Of a DNA stretch of 20,481 bases, positions 5,865 to 13,930 are shown piece after piece. The notes beneath the pieces were generated by a model that was not told where the DNA came from, searched no databases, and worked only from the letters and a program-made list of their open reading frames with translations. How positions within the stretch are numbered: the stretch's first letter is position 1; each line of letters starts with the position of its first letter. Position numbers and translations under genes: made by a program. The stretch is from an uncultured Granulosicoccaceae bacterium (GTDB taxonomy: Bacteria > Pseudomonadota > Gammaproteobacteria > Granulosicoccales > Granulosicoccaceae): the NCBI GenBank assembly GCA_937951695.1, contig CALFBL010000051.1:1-20481 (forward strand), in the 5' to 3' direction.

Positions 5865-6866
5865 CTATCGTCTACGGCTCCCCAAAAGCATCGCTTCACT
5901 GGCTTTACGCTGAGCCACAGCAAGCGCTAGCGCTGAAATTAGAATAATGCCTGACAAGGCATCTTTGGTATTGAAATTAATACCCATCAAGTTCAAGCCG
6001 TTTGCCACCATGGTAAGAAACAACACGGCGACAACGGTGCCAAGCACGTTTGGTCTGCCACGTGGATGTAGTGCCGCACCAATAAAGGTTGCAGCAATCG
6101 CATCTAACAAATACGAAAAACCGGACAACGGTGTGAACATGCGTATATTGGCCGCGGCTATTAAGCCTGCCACTGCACAGGTAGCAGAAGCAAAGATAAA
6201 GGCGATTATCAGGTTACGGTTGGTTTTTATTCCGGCAACTATCGCTGCACTACGCTGCATTCCCATTGCGTGCACCTGGCGTCCCCACACAGACCACTCA
6301 AGCACAATCAGGTAAACCAGTATCAGCAATAGCGCAACCAGCACTTCGTTCGGTATGCCGAGCGTATCGCCCTGTGCGATTTGACGAAATTCATCCGGCA
6401 TACGACGATGAGAAATAGGACCTCCGCCGTTAGTGAAAATACGCTGAACAGAGGATCCAATAAAAAAAGTACTCAAAGTGGCCAGGAAAGGACTGATTCG
6501 CAATCCAACGACCAATATGGCGTTAAAAATCCCAACCACTGATCCGGCGATGATGCCAGCGCAAACCGCCCCCGGCCAAGCCATATCGTAAGACTTCATC
6601 GCCACCACCGCAGCGGCTGCACCGAAATCAAGCGCGATACCTATTGATAAATCAATACCACCGGTAGCAATGATCAGGGTCATTGCCAGTGCCAGAATCA
6701 TTAATATTGCTGAAGCCTCGACAATGTTAGTGAGGTTTTCAGCCTGTAGGAATAATGGATTCCACGCAGCGAAAAAAACAAACAATGCGAAAATTACTAA
6801 CACAAAGCCAAAACGGATCAACACATTGGCGATAAAAGAGCGTTTGTGTAGGACTTGCGCATTCAT
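5865..6866 (-). CDS. Sugar ABC transporter permease (ribose/CUT2 type), second permease
   Basis: A 333-residue inner-membrane protein of the RbsC/BPD_transp_2 family, with about eight to ten hydrophobic segments. The family hallmark IIATGGIDLSIG is at about residues 65-76, followed by NAILVVGLRISPFLATLSTF; the late AATFIGAALHPRGRPNVLGT matches the conserved IGGxSxxGGxGxxxGT region in a diverged form. It should pair with the other permease to form a heterodimeric channel, as in YtfT/YjfF-type systems. It starts one base after the upstream permease stops, so the two are translated together. It is the last gene of the operon; no clear terminator was seen downstream. Substrate is presumed to be a monosaccharide. 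Confidence 0.92.
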   Translation of the reverse strand: MNAQVLHKRSFIANVLIRFGFVLVIFALFVFFAAWNPLFLQAENLTNIVEASAILMILALAMTLIIATGGIDLSIGIALDFGAAAAVVAMKSYDMAWPGAVCAGIIAGSVVGIFNAILVVGLRISPFLATLSTFFIGSSVQRIFTNGGGPISHRRMPDEFRQIAQGDTLGIPNEVLVALLLILVYLIVLEWSVWGRQVHAMGMQRSAAIVAGIKTNRNLIIAFIFASATCAVAGLIAAANIRMFTPLSGFSYLLDAIAATFIGAALHPRGRPNVLGTVVAVLFLTMVANGLNLMGINFNTKDALSGIILISALALAVAQRKASEAMLLGSRRR

Positions 6867-6867
6867 A

Positions 6868-7854
6868 TCAATTCAGCCGTTGAGAAAGGGCCGCAGTCGC
6901 AACAACAACCACAATCAATGACCCCTTGATCAGCCCGGTCCAGAAAACATTAACACCCATAGATTTGAAACCAACGGATATCGCCACCACCAGAACAGCA
7001 CCCAACGCAGCGCCCCACATGGTAACAACCCGGCGCGGTGAAAATGCGGCACCAAGAAATGTAGCCAGCACCATTTCGACCATCAAATTGTCTTCCACTC
7101 CAGGTGAGCTGCCTGCACCGCGTGCCAATACAAAGTAGCTGCAAACAAAGCCCATCACTGAGGCTACAGTAAAAGACTGTCCGAAAAGGCGATTAACATT
7201 TAAACCAGATATGCTGGCGGCATCTCTACTGCCACCAGCCGCCTGAAGGTTGAGCCCCCACTTGGTGCGATGAAGAAAATGAAATGCTATCAGTGTAATG
7301 AGCGCAACCAGTATAAGTCCCAACGGAATACCGAAAAAAAACGGTTCGCGTATCGCATTAATGGCGTCATGGTCAACATTAATTCGTTTTCGTTGCGTGA
7401 CTACATTATTGACTCCTACTACCGCTACGAACATAGCAAGCGTTGTCAGAAGAGGCGTCATGCTCAATCGGGTTACCAATAGAGCGTTCATGCCACCTAC
7501 GAGCAAAGCGGCGAGTAGTGCTACGATACTCGCTACAAACAAACCGGTGCTTTCGGCACTAAGCAGGCTGGCCATGATGCCAGCGCACAGCACAGTGGTT
7601 GCAGGAATGGATAGATCGATCCCGCCGGATACCACATCATCACCTCCAGCCATGACTACAGCTGATAATCCTATGCAAATTAACATCACCGGCAGACTCT
7701 GCACCAGAACCAATTTAAGGTTAGTAACAGTGAGAAAGTTTGGCGCATTCAGTCCAAAGTAGATTAAGAGCCCGACAAACAGAATTAGCGGAATCGCGCC
7801 TATAGCAGCACTTAAACTTGTGCTACTACGCCGGGAAAGCGTTTCAAGTGACAT
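6868..7854 (-). CDS. Sugar ABC transporter permease (ribose/CUT2 type), first permease
   Basis: A 328-residue membrane protein of the same RbsC family but clearly different from its partner. It begins with a cytoplasmic stretch, then PLILFVGLLIYFGL. The signature region reads VMAGGDDVVSGGIDLSIPAT, with an insertion (DDVVS) inside the usual AGGIDLSVG. NALLVTRLSMTPLLTTLAMFV follows, and ATFLGAAFSPRRVVTMWGA is the late conserved loop. The start ATG overlaps the end of the ATPase gene by 11 bp, showing translational coupling. Two different permeases in one operon imply a heterodimer. Confidence 0.92.
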   Translation of the reverse strand: MSLETLSRRSSTSLSAAIGAIPLILFVGLLIYFGLNAPNFLTVTNLKLVLVQSLPVMLICIGLSAVVMAGGDDVVSGGIDLSIPATTVLCAGIMASLLSAESTGLFVASIVALLAALLVGGMNALLVTRLSMTPLLTTLAMFVAVVGVNNVVTQRKRINVDHDAINAIREPFFFGIPLGLILVALITLIAFHFLHRTKWGLNLQAAGGSRDAASISGLNVNRLFGQSFTVASVMGFVCSYFVLARGAGSSPGVEDNLMVEMVLATFLGAAFSPRRVVTMWGAALGAVLVVAISVGFKSMGVNVFWTGLIKGSLIVVVVATAALSQRLN

Positions 7855-9361
7855 TGGCAGGTTCTTGCGTAGCGCCGGTAGTCAATGCGACGAGTCGATC
7901 AACAGTCAGTGTTTCTGTGATGCGCACGCCTGACAGCACGCCTCGCGTCATGGTTGCAACGCGGTCACAGAGTCCGATAAGTTCGGCAGGATCGGATGAA
8001 GACACAATTATGCTGGCTCCATTGGCCGCTAAGTCTGCAATGAGTTGATAAATTTCAACTCTAGCGCCTACATCAACACCAACCGTTGGTTCATCAAGTA
8101 TAAAAATGTTGGCATCGTTCGCAAGCCAACGGGCGAGCACAACTTTTTGCTGATTGCCACCACTGAGAAATCGGGTAACTGTTTTGGGATTGGAAGGCCG
8201 TATGTCAATTTTTGCAGTCTGTTGTTCTGCAACTTGACGTTCACGCTTACGATTTAAAAAGCCATAGCTGGAGATCTGTTTTAATACCGACAACGAAATA
8301 TTCTCTAGAATGTTCATCGGTAGAACCAACCCATCCTGACGACGATCTCGTGGAACTAAGACAATGCCATTTGCCACAGCAATTGCCGGTGAGGATATCT
8401 TGATCGGTTTGCTATCTTTTTCAATTGTGCCGTAACGAATTTTGTTTACACCATACAGTGCATCGACAAGCTCCTCTCGACCTGAGCCAATCAGCCCAGC
8501 GATACCGAAAATTTCTCCTCGCCCTACTTCAAATGATACGTTCTGAAAAGACTTGCCGTCACCGAGCGACTTAACGTTCAGACCTGTGCCGTGAGGATTC
8601 CTGTTACTGTCAGGATAGACACTGGCAATTTCTCTACCGATCATTGCCGTTACCAAATCACTTCCTGTGGCTTTCGTTACAGTATCAAATACCGCTACAC
8701 TTTGCCCTTGTCTGAACACGGTAACCCGCTCGCAAATATCGGTGATTTCATCGAGATAATGCGAGATATACACAATGGTGATGCCGCTATTTTTAAGCCG
8801 TTCTATCGCACTCATGAGTGCAACAACTTCACCACTGGCCAATGGCGCTGTTGGCTCATCAAACACTACAATGCGCACTTCATCGTCAATCAGTGCACGA
8901 GCAATTTGAATTAACTTTCGCTCGGCGGTTGTTAAATCGCGAACCAGTTTTCGACCGGAGATGGATCGGCCGAGTTTGTCTTTAAGAACAGATTCTGCCC
9001 GGCGCCGCATCTGCCCTTTTGAAAGACCTGCTGGTGAACTGATTTCCTGCCCCATGAACACCGATTCGGTCACCGAAAAGTGAGGTACGAGATGAAGTTC
9101 CTGATGAATAAAACGAATACCCGCACGATGTACTGTCGCAGGAGTGATGGGTTTTAGGGGTTCTCCAAACACTTCAATAGACCCCGAGTCTGCCTGGTAG
9201 ACCCCGGCCAGCACTTTGATGATGGTGGATTTGCCTGCGCCATTTTCGCCGACTAGGCCGTGTATTTCTCCGGACTTAATTTCCAGGCTGGCGCCATCCA
9301 GAGCTAATACGCCCGGAAACGCCTTAACCATATTGTTTAAGAGCAGTGCCGGTTTATCCAC
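7844..9361 (-). CDS. Sugar ABC transporter ATP-binding protein (two nucleotide-binding domains, RbsA type)
   Basis: A 505-residue cytoplasmic ATPase with tandem domains, the normal length for this family. Domain 1 has Walker A GENGAGKST (38-46), Q-loop IRFIHQELHLVP, a degenerate signature LTTAERKLIQIARAL in place of LSxGxxQ, and Walker B VVFDEPTAPL. Domain 2 has a degenerate P-loop (GIAGLIGSGREEL, no Lys), typical of RbsA/MglA proteins, with an intact LSGGNQQK signature and Walker B FILDEPTVGVDVGA. The pattern suggests one fully active composite site. Translation probably starts at GTG 9361; no good ribosome-binding site is visible, and ATG at codon 11 would cut into the domain. It drives import through the two downstream permeases. 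Confidence 0.95.
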   Translation of the reverse strand: MDKPALLLNNMVKAFPGVLALDGASLEIKSGEIHGLVGENGAGKSTIIKVLAGVYQADSGSIEVFGEPLKPITPATVHRAGIRFIHQELHLVPHFSVTESVFMGQEISSPAGLSKGQMRRRAESVLKDKLGRSISGRKLVRDLTTAERKLIQIARALIDDEVRIVVFDEPTAPLASGEVVALMSAIERLKNSGITIVYISHYLDEITDICERVTVFRQGQSVAVFDTVTKATGSDLVTAMIGREIASVYPDSNRNPHGTGLNVKSLGDGKSFQNVSFEVGRGEIFGIAGLIGSGREELVDALYGVNKIRYGTIEKDSKPIKISSPAIAVANGIVLVPRDRRQDGLVLPMNILENISLSVLKQISSYGFLNRKRERQVAEQQTAKIDIRPSNPKTVTRFLSGGNQQKVVLARWLANDANIFILDEPTVGVDVGARVEIYQLIADLAANGASIIVSSSDPAELIGLCDRVATMTRGVLSGVRITETLTVDRLVALTTGATQEPANVT

Positions 9362-9425
9362 GAGTAAGAATCACATGACAATCCGATACGGGATTAGGAT
9401 TAGAAACAGGATACTAAAATGAATG

Positions 9426-9451
9426 GCGGCCTCAAATCATATTGAGGCCGC
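9426..9451 (-). promoter_or_regulatory. Hairpin between binding-protein and ATPase genes
   Basis: GCGGCCTCAA (9426-9435) and TTGAGGCCGC (9442-9451) form a perfect 10-bp stem with loop ATCATA, 23 bases after the binding-protein stop. On the transcribed strand the following sequence contains only a short ATTTTAG stretch. It probably acts as a leaky terminator or 3'-end stabiliser that raises binding-protein mRNA over the membrane genes; this role is inferred from similar operons. Confidence 0.7.
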
Positions 9452-9474
9452 AGGTGTGGCGTTGCAATGACTTA

Positions 9475-10455
9475 TTACAACTCGCCGTAGCCAAGTTGCT
9501 TGTATGCTTCCTTGGCGCCCTCTGCACCGTTAACCGGTACAACATCAACATAGGTCTGTGGCAATAGACTATCGCCATGGAAGTGGCGTGCTACATTCAT
9601 GGCTGCTGTCGACCCAATCAGGTTGGGCTGTTGCGCAACGTTAGCCACAAACGGACTGTTTTCTTCGGCCATGATTTCAAGTGTATCGGGACCTCCGTCG
9701 AGGGCAGTCACGATGATTTCATCTCTACCTGCCTCCTCAAGTGCTTGAACCACTCCAATGGCTGGCTGATCCCAACATCCGACATGAATCGCATCGATAG
9801 TGCCTTTGGGGTTCGCTGCTAACAGATCCAGGGTTTGCTTGCGCGCATCTTCTGGCGCATTGGCAAATTCTTCCGCAAGCTCAGGCTGGATAATTTCGAT
9901 ATTGGGGTAATCTTGCAGTACATATTTCCAGAGTCCAGTACGGATACCACAAATACGAAGTGCGTTTTCAAACGCATTGAATACTGCCACTTTACCTTCA
10001 CCACCGATAGCATCTGCCATATACCGACCGATAGTCGTGCCCATGTAGTAGTTGTCAGAGGTTGTGTTGTTGATAGCATGCTGTGATGGATGGTCGACGG
10101 TGAAAACAGGAATACCCGCAGCCTTGAGAGCTTCGAATTTAGGCTCTACCGAATCATCGCCTAAGATTGAGATGACTGCATCCACTTTGCTGTTGAGCAA
10201 AATGTCATGGTTGTCTGCATGGACCTGATTATCTCTGCCACCATCTACGGCTACGACCTCACCGCCAAGTTTTTCCACCGTGCTGGTGGCGCCGTTAAAT
10301 GCCTCACGGTCCCAGAAGTGTTGTGTGCCGACGACGGCCACGCCAATTTTTTTTCCTTCTAGCGACAAATGCCCGTCAGCAAGTACTGTGTTTGATGTGG
10401 TGAGTGAAACCGCACTGAGTACCGACACAGCGATGAATCCGAAAAGGTTTTTCAT
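9475..10455 (-). CDS. Periplasmic sugar-binding protein of the CUT2 importer
   Basis: The soluble receptor of the importer, a type I periplasmic binding protein (Peripla_BP_4, RbsB-like) of 326 residues. ATG at 10455 is chosen over an upstream in-frame ATG (10494) because GGAG (10464-10461) sits five bases before it and because MKNLFGFIAVSVLSAVSLTT then begins a normal signal peptide, cut after VLADG or nearby. Family features are KIGVAVVGTQHFWDREAFNGA, DAVISILGDD, PVFTVDHP, a central DAIHVGCWDQPAIGVVQALEEAG hinge region and TALDGGPDTLEIM. WDQPAIG and VDHPS replace the more usual NDxxAxG and xDxxx ligand residues, so the sugar cannot be inferred from ribose-binding residues. First gene of the operon. 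Confidence 0.93.
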   Translation of the reverse strand: MKNLFGFIAVSVLSAVSLTTSNTVLADGHLSLEGKKIGVAVVGTQHFWDREAFNGATSTVEKLGGEVVAVDGGRDNQVHADNHDILLNSKVDAVISILGDDSVEPKFEALKAAGIPVFTVDHPSQHAINNTTSDNYYMGTTIGRYMADAIGGEGKVAVFNAFENALRICGIRTGLWKYVLQDYPNIEIIQPELAEEFANAPEDARKQTLDLLAANPKGTIDAIHVGCWDQPAIGVVQALEEAGRDEIIVTALDGGPDTLEIMAEENSPFVANVAQQPNLIGSTAAMNVARHFHGDSLLPQTYVDVVPVNGAEGAKEAYKQLGYGEL

Positions 10456-10674
10456 GGTTACTCCGATGGAATAAGAATGGCGAGCAGCCGCCAAGTGGTC
10501 AATAACTACATTTTCTACATTTTCTACATTTTTTTATTGTCAGATAGTGTGCCACATGCTAGACGTCGATGTAAACTCGAAATTGTCTGATTAGTCTCGA
10601 GTCTGAAAAACTCAGCCGAACGCCTAGTAACTAAAACCGGTACTCGACCCACATTCTAAACGACAGGGAACAAA
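10456..10674. promoter_or_regulatory. Divergent control region between importer and kinase
   Basis: This 219-bp gap must hold promoters for both the leftward importer operon and the rightward kinase gene. Three consecutive 9-bp repeats of TACATTTTC (10507-10533, the last ending in TTT) are next to an AT-rich run. A TTGACC on the minus strand just downstream of the repeats is a possible -35 element but has no good -10 partner. Shared control by one regulator is likely from the layout; the regulator gene is not in the window. Confidence 0.5.
10507..10533. repeat. Three 9-bp direct repeats in the divergent control region
   Basis: TACATTTTC at 10507-10515 and 10516-10524, then TACATTTTT at 10525-10533. 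The repeats lie between the importer and kinase starts. They may be regulator binding sites or a slippage-prone tract that changes promoter spacing. Confidence 0.75.
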
Positions 10675-11622
10675 ATGCCTACATTTGATGCGTGCTTTGC
10701 TGGACTAACAATACTGGACATCGCCGGGCGTCCTGTTGAATCCATTCCAGATGGTGGCGGGGTTGCCTTTATCGACGAGATCAGGATGAACCCGGCAGGC
10801 ACTGCTGCAGGCGCAGTTATGAATGCAGCTAAGCTTGGGCTCAACTGCACAACATCCGCATGCGTTGGTGACGACGAGAAAGGGCAATTTATCATCGACA
10901 GTTACAATCGATTAAATATTGATTGCAGCTTGATTCAAACGACCAGTGATGCGCTGACCTCATCAACCATACTCCCCATAAGACCTAACGGCGAACGACC
11001 CGCGTTGCATTGTCGGGGCGCTTCGGATAACTGGTATGTTGAAGAATCGGATTTTGATACGGTCTGTGACGCAACGTTTCTCCATCATGGCGGTACTGGT
11101 CTGCTAAACGCTATGGACGCAGGGCAAAGCGCAAAATTACTTCAGTATGCAAAACTGAAAAATCTGACCACTACATTTGACTTAATTGCCCCGGACGACA
11201 ATACGATCGCACTTCTTAAAAACGCGTTGCCACATGTAGACTTTTTTATGCCGTCTATTGAAGAAGCGGTGTTTCTGTCTGGTAAAACAGAACTCACGGA
11301 GGTAGCTCGTTTCTTTAAAAATATGGGCGCAACTAATTGCATATTTAAATGCGGTGCGGAAGGTTCGTATATCAGCACTCCTGAGCGTGCATTTTCACTT
11401 CCAGCTCATCAAATTTCAGTGTCAGACACGACGGGCTGTGGGGACAGTTATTGTGGTGGATTCATCGCCGGTTTATCTATGGGACAAAGTATTGAAGACG
11501 CATGCAAGTTAGGCACGGCTACTGCTGCACTCGTTGCAACCGGCCTTGGCTCAGACGCAGGCGTTGTCAATCTTGCGCAAACGACAGAATTTATGAATTC
11601 AACTCCGACGTTACAGAATTAA
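10675..11622 (+). CDS. PfkB-family sugar kinase
   Basis: A 315-residue cytoplasmic kinase of the ribokinase/PfkB fold that should phosphorylate the sugar brought in by the divergent importer, using ATP. The C-terminal PfkB signature DTTGCGDSYCGGF is at residues 251-263, with the catalytic base Asp257 and the anion-hole Gly residues. The N-terminal region carries MNPAGTAAGAVMNAAKLG (38-55), the counterpart of the GGNxxNxAxxLxxLG substrate site, but with AGTAAGAV instead of GGNxANVA. FMPSIEEAVFLSG (191-203) is the conserved PNxxE region, here with Ser for Asn. These changes mean that ribose or fructose specificity cannot be assumed. An AGGGA motif just upstream of the ATG supports the start. 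Single gene, divergent from the importer. Confidence 0.9.
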   Translation: MPTFDACFAGLTILDIAGRPVESIPDGGGVAFIDEIRMNPAGTAAGAVMNAAKLGLNCTTSACVGDDEKGQFIIDSYNRLNIDCSLIQTTSDALTSSTILPIRPNGERPALHCRGASDNWYVEESDFDTVCDATFLHHGGTGLLNAMDAGQSAKLLQYAKLKNLTTTFDLIAPDDNTIALLKNALPHVDFFMPSIEEAVFLSGKTELTEVARFFKNMGATNCIFKCGAEGSYISTPERAFSLPAHQISVSDTTGCGDSYCGGFIAGLSMGQSIEDACKLGTATAALVATGLGSDAGVVNLAQTTEFMNSTPTLQN

Positions 11623-12053
11623 TATTGATCCTATCTGAAGGTGCTTCATCTGGCCCCTTATCAATTCTATGCAAATCTCGACAGAATTATTTCGCAAACA
11701 ACAATCAACGAACCATTCAAAACTAACGCTATCATTTAGAAGAACATTCAACCCATGCTAACGGAACCGTGCTTCACACTGGGATATGCCATGCCATGCC
11801 ATGCCATGGCGTACAGTACGTTTTTGTCAATCGATTTTCCCAGCTCGCTGTAATCGTTAGGCGCTTGCTCGATTAAAGCAAGGCCAGCCTGTGAGACTAT
11901 TTCGGCTTCAGATTGCTCGATGATGAATCACCGCACAGCTCACCTCCAAGGTGAAGTTTCTCAATGCACGAATGATAATGAATCCACTACAATTATCGTT
12001 TAAATAGCCCGTAATCTCGTGTGAAGCTACGGATTCACTTAGTAAGTCTGACA
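11623..12053. other. Gene-poor stretch with a possible gene fragment
   Basis: No intact gene is seen. On the minus strand, codons from 11927 to a TGA at 11748-11750 stay open and read like real protein in the middle (SEAEIVSQAGLALIEQAPND), but the frame is preceded by a stop, has no start at its head and matches no family known to me. A short stretch in another frame upstream (ALRNFTLEVSCAV, about 11935-11975) hints at a frameshifted relic. The fragment contains four ATGCC repeats at 11786-11805. Confidence 0.3.
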
Positions 12054-12933
12054 TCAGTTTTGCGTCAGCAGTAGTGTGTTATTTGTTCCTTCGATCTGGG
12101 TATCGAGCGACACGTTGGCCCCATCCTCTCGTCCTGCGGCCACGGCTTCGGGGTGACGGGCACCGCGTGTGCGCGATCGCAACCACGTCAGGTTCTTGCC
12201 ACATTCGCGTTTAACGATCTCGCGCTTGCGAAGAGTCAACGCCGTGCCGGATGTAGACGCTGAACGCTCCGTACGTTCACGCTCTTCGACTATCACCTTG
12301 ATGCGATCGTTTACTTCGCGCGCTAAGGCGCGACGGTAATCAATAGGCGGCACTGCGTCCGGGTGGGAATTCGCCCGTGCGTCGCCGCGTAGTGAGCGCG
12401 CACTCCACTGCATCGGTCAAATAGTCGAGCGTAAGCTTAGCTACCTGCACGTCGATCTGGAAACCGCGAAACTCGGGGCAAGCGTTGTAGCCGAGCACGA
12501 ACAGTACATCGTTATGAGCCTTGATGTTTTGCCGACTGGACGTACCTCGATCGAGCGCCCCGTGTCTACGGACACAACTTCCATTAGCTCGCTCTTGGCA
12601 GTTATCAATGCTCGCAGGTAATGGCGTCCGGCGGGAAGCAGTCGTCGACCTCGTGCAGCCAAGAACGCTCGCATCGGCGTGCCCTTGCCTCGTATCCACG
12701 GTAGGCGAATGGCGCTCTCGTAAGCAAGTCCGCGTAACATATCAGTTACGGGTTCGAGCGAGTAGACCGCTTGCAGTTCGGTCTCGCCCCAACCAAGCGC
12801 AAGTGCAGGGGGGCGTGATCAAGGGCTCCAGCGCTGCGTGGAATTGCTCAGGTCCGTCAGGGTGTTGGTCGAGCCAGGCAGCCAAAATTTGTCTTGCCTT
12901 GTTGACTTCAGACAGTTGTTTGTGTGGTGACAT
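12054..12933 (-). pseudogene. Frameshifted DUF2786/DUF7168-like gene
   Basis: The minus strand holds one gene broken over alternating frames. The ATG at 12933 has a strong GGGAG Shine-Dalgarno sequence and gives MSPHKQLSEVNKARQILAAW up to about 12742. A second frame gives RGKGTPMRAFLAARGRRLL, RHYLRALITAKSELMEVVS. The first frame returns with NDVLFVLGYNACPEFRGFQI, DVQVAKLTLDYLTDAVE. A final frame gives DYRRALAREVNDRIKVIVEE and ALTLRKREIVKRECGKNL to 12054. The order (helix, WRxxLL-like start, FVGxxxDVxxAxxLYxYL, FxxGAxxxIxxR) resembles the DUF7168 region that accompanies DUF2786 in phage and plasmid proteins of unknown function. At least three frame changes make it a pseudogene unless the sequence has errors. 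The family call is by pattern only. Confidence 0.5.
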
Positions 12934-13056
12934 GCAAGGACTCCCGAGTATTGGTTGACCGGTGGCGTAAATGCCTCGACGGAGTGCGGTATGCGTCGCA
13001 CAGTCTGATATCAAAGGAATAGCTAGGATAAACGATCTTCGTCCGATCAGGAGGTG

Positions 13057-13075
13057 CCTAGAGAGCGTCTCTAGG
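13057..13075. repeat. Perfect inverted repeat upstream of the methyltransferase gene
   Basis: CCTAGAG (13057-13063) and CTCTAGG (13069-13075) form a 7-bp stem around AGCGT, with no T-tract on either side. It lies in the divergent space between the broken gene at 12933 and the methyltransferase, so it could be an operator or an RNA hairpin. The rest of 12934-13201 shows nothing I can name. Confidence 0.4.
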
Positions 13076-13201
13076 GTCTGTAGATTGAAACCCCAGAATT
13101 TATGCATCACTGAGTTATAGTGTTGTTGCTCACTGCTTTTACTCGACAACGGTGATGCTGTGGCCAAGCGTATACTATCGATTTGCACCAAACTTGAGCA
13201 C

Positions 13202-13930
13202 ATGAATCATCAACACCACAATTTAGGCCTATGCACCGACCTTAAGGTCCTGGATCAGTTTTTAAACGTTGAGGGTCAGTTCCTGATCGATGCCGGCTGT
13301 GGGAACATGCACTTGTCACGTGAGTTAGCAAATCGGGGAGCCAGTGTGTTGGCTGTTGATCCGGATCCTGTACAGGCGGAGAAAAACAATCGGGCAGAGG
13401 CTATTGCCAATGTCGAGTTTGCACAGACGGGTGCGGATCAAATTCCGGTTGAGCCACGGTCGGTAGATGGTGTTCTGTTTCCGTATAGCCTGCATCATAT
13501 TCCAGCTGAATTGTACCCGGCGGTGTTTGAAGAGATGGTTCGAATACTGAAGTCCGATGGTTACATATATGCGATAGAGCCAGTGGCTCAGGGCAAACTC
13601 AACGAGGTGATGCGCTTGTTTCACGATGAACACGCGGTGCGGCGAGCGGCGAAGACTGCGTTGGATACGCACGGTGCACAGCTATTCCAACAATGCGATG
13701 AAATCACTTACCGCATACCCGTTCAGTACAGTTCCTGGGAAGATTACGCCGAGCGTTATGCAAACAAGTCTTACAATACGAACTACACCGAGGCACAAGT
13801 ACGTGCGCAGACTGTGCAAAAGCGTTTTATTGAATTAGGTGAGCCAACCGGCTTTGCGTTCGAATTGCCGATGAAAGTGACCTGGCTACGACAACTGCGT
13901 AAAACATCTTCCAAGAATACCCGAGTATGA
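13202..13930 (+). CDS. Class I SAM-dependent methyltransferase
   Basis: A 242-residue soluble enzyme expected to transfer a methyl group from S-adenosylmethionine to an unknown acceptor. Motif I FLIDAGCGNMHLSREL (27-42) binds SAM, Asp53 in AVDPDP would contact the ribose hydroxyls, and DGVLFPYSLHHIP is the motif IV region, followed by EEMVRILKSDGYIYAIEP, typical of Methyltransf_11/25. The C-terminal third (EDYAERYANKSYNTNYTEAQ) is not diagnostic. ATG at 13202 is favoured because the conserved fold starts soon after; a GTG at 13160 would add 14 residues and neither has a clear ribosome-binding site. Its stop overlaps the next gene's start (ATGA, 13927-13930), so the two are co-translated and probably act in one pathway. 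Confidence 0.85.
   Translation: MNHQHHNLGLCTDLKVLDQFLNVEGQFLIDAGCGNMHLSRELANRGASVLAVDPDPVQAEKNNRAEAIANVEFAQTGADQIPVEPRSVDGVLFPYSLHHIPAELYPAVFEEMVRILKSDGYIYAIEPVAQGKLNEVMRLFHDEHAVRRAAKTALDTHGAQLFQQCDEITYRIPVQYSSWEDYAERYANKSYNTNYTEAQVRAQTVQKRFIELGEPTGFAFELPMKVTWLRQLRKTSSKNTRV

Noticed and set aside
5947..7762. Plus-strand ORFs opposite the two permease genes
   Set aside because: Antisense shadows of well-supported membrane protein genes.
11786..11809. ATGCC pentamer repeats as a phase-variable gene switch
   Set aside because: Four copies lie in a fragment with no start codon at its head and no intact gene, so no gene would be switched.
12521..12958. Plus-strand 145-codon ORF as a gene
   Set aside because: It is antisense to the DUF7168-like pseudogene and its protein resembles nothing.
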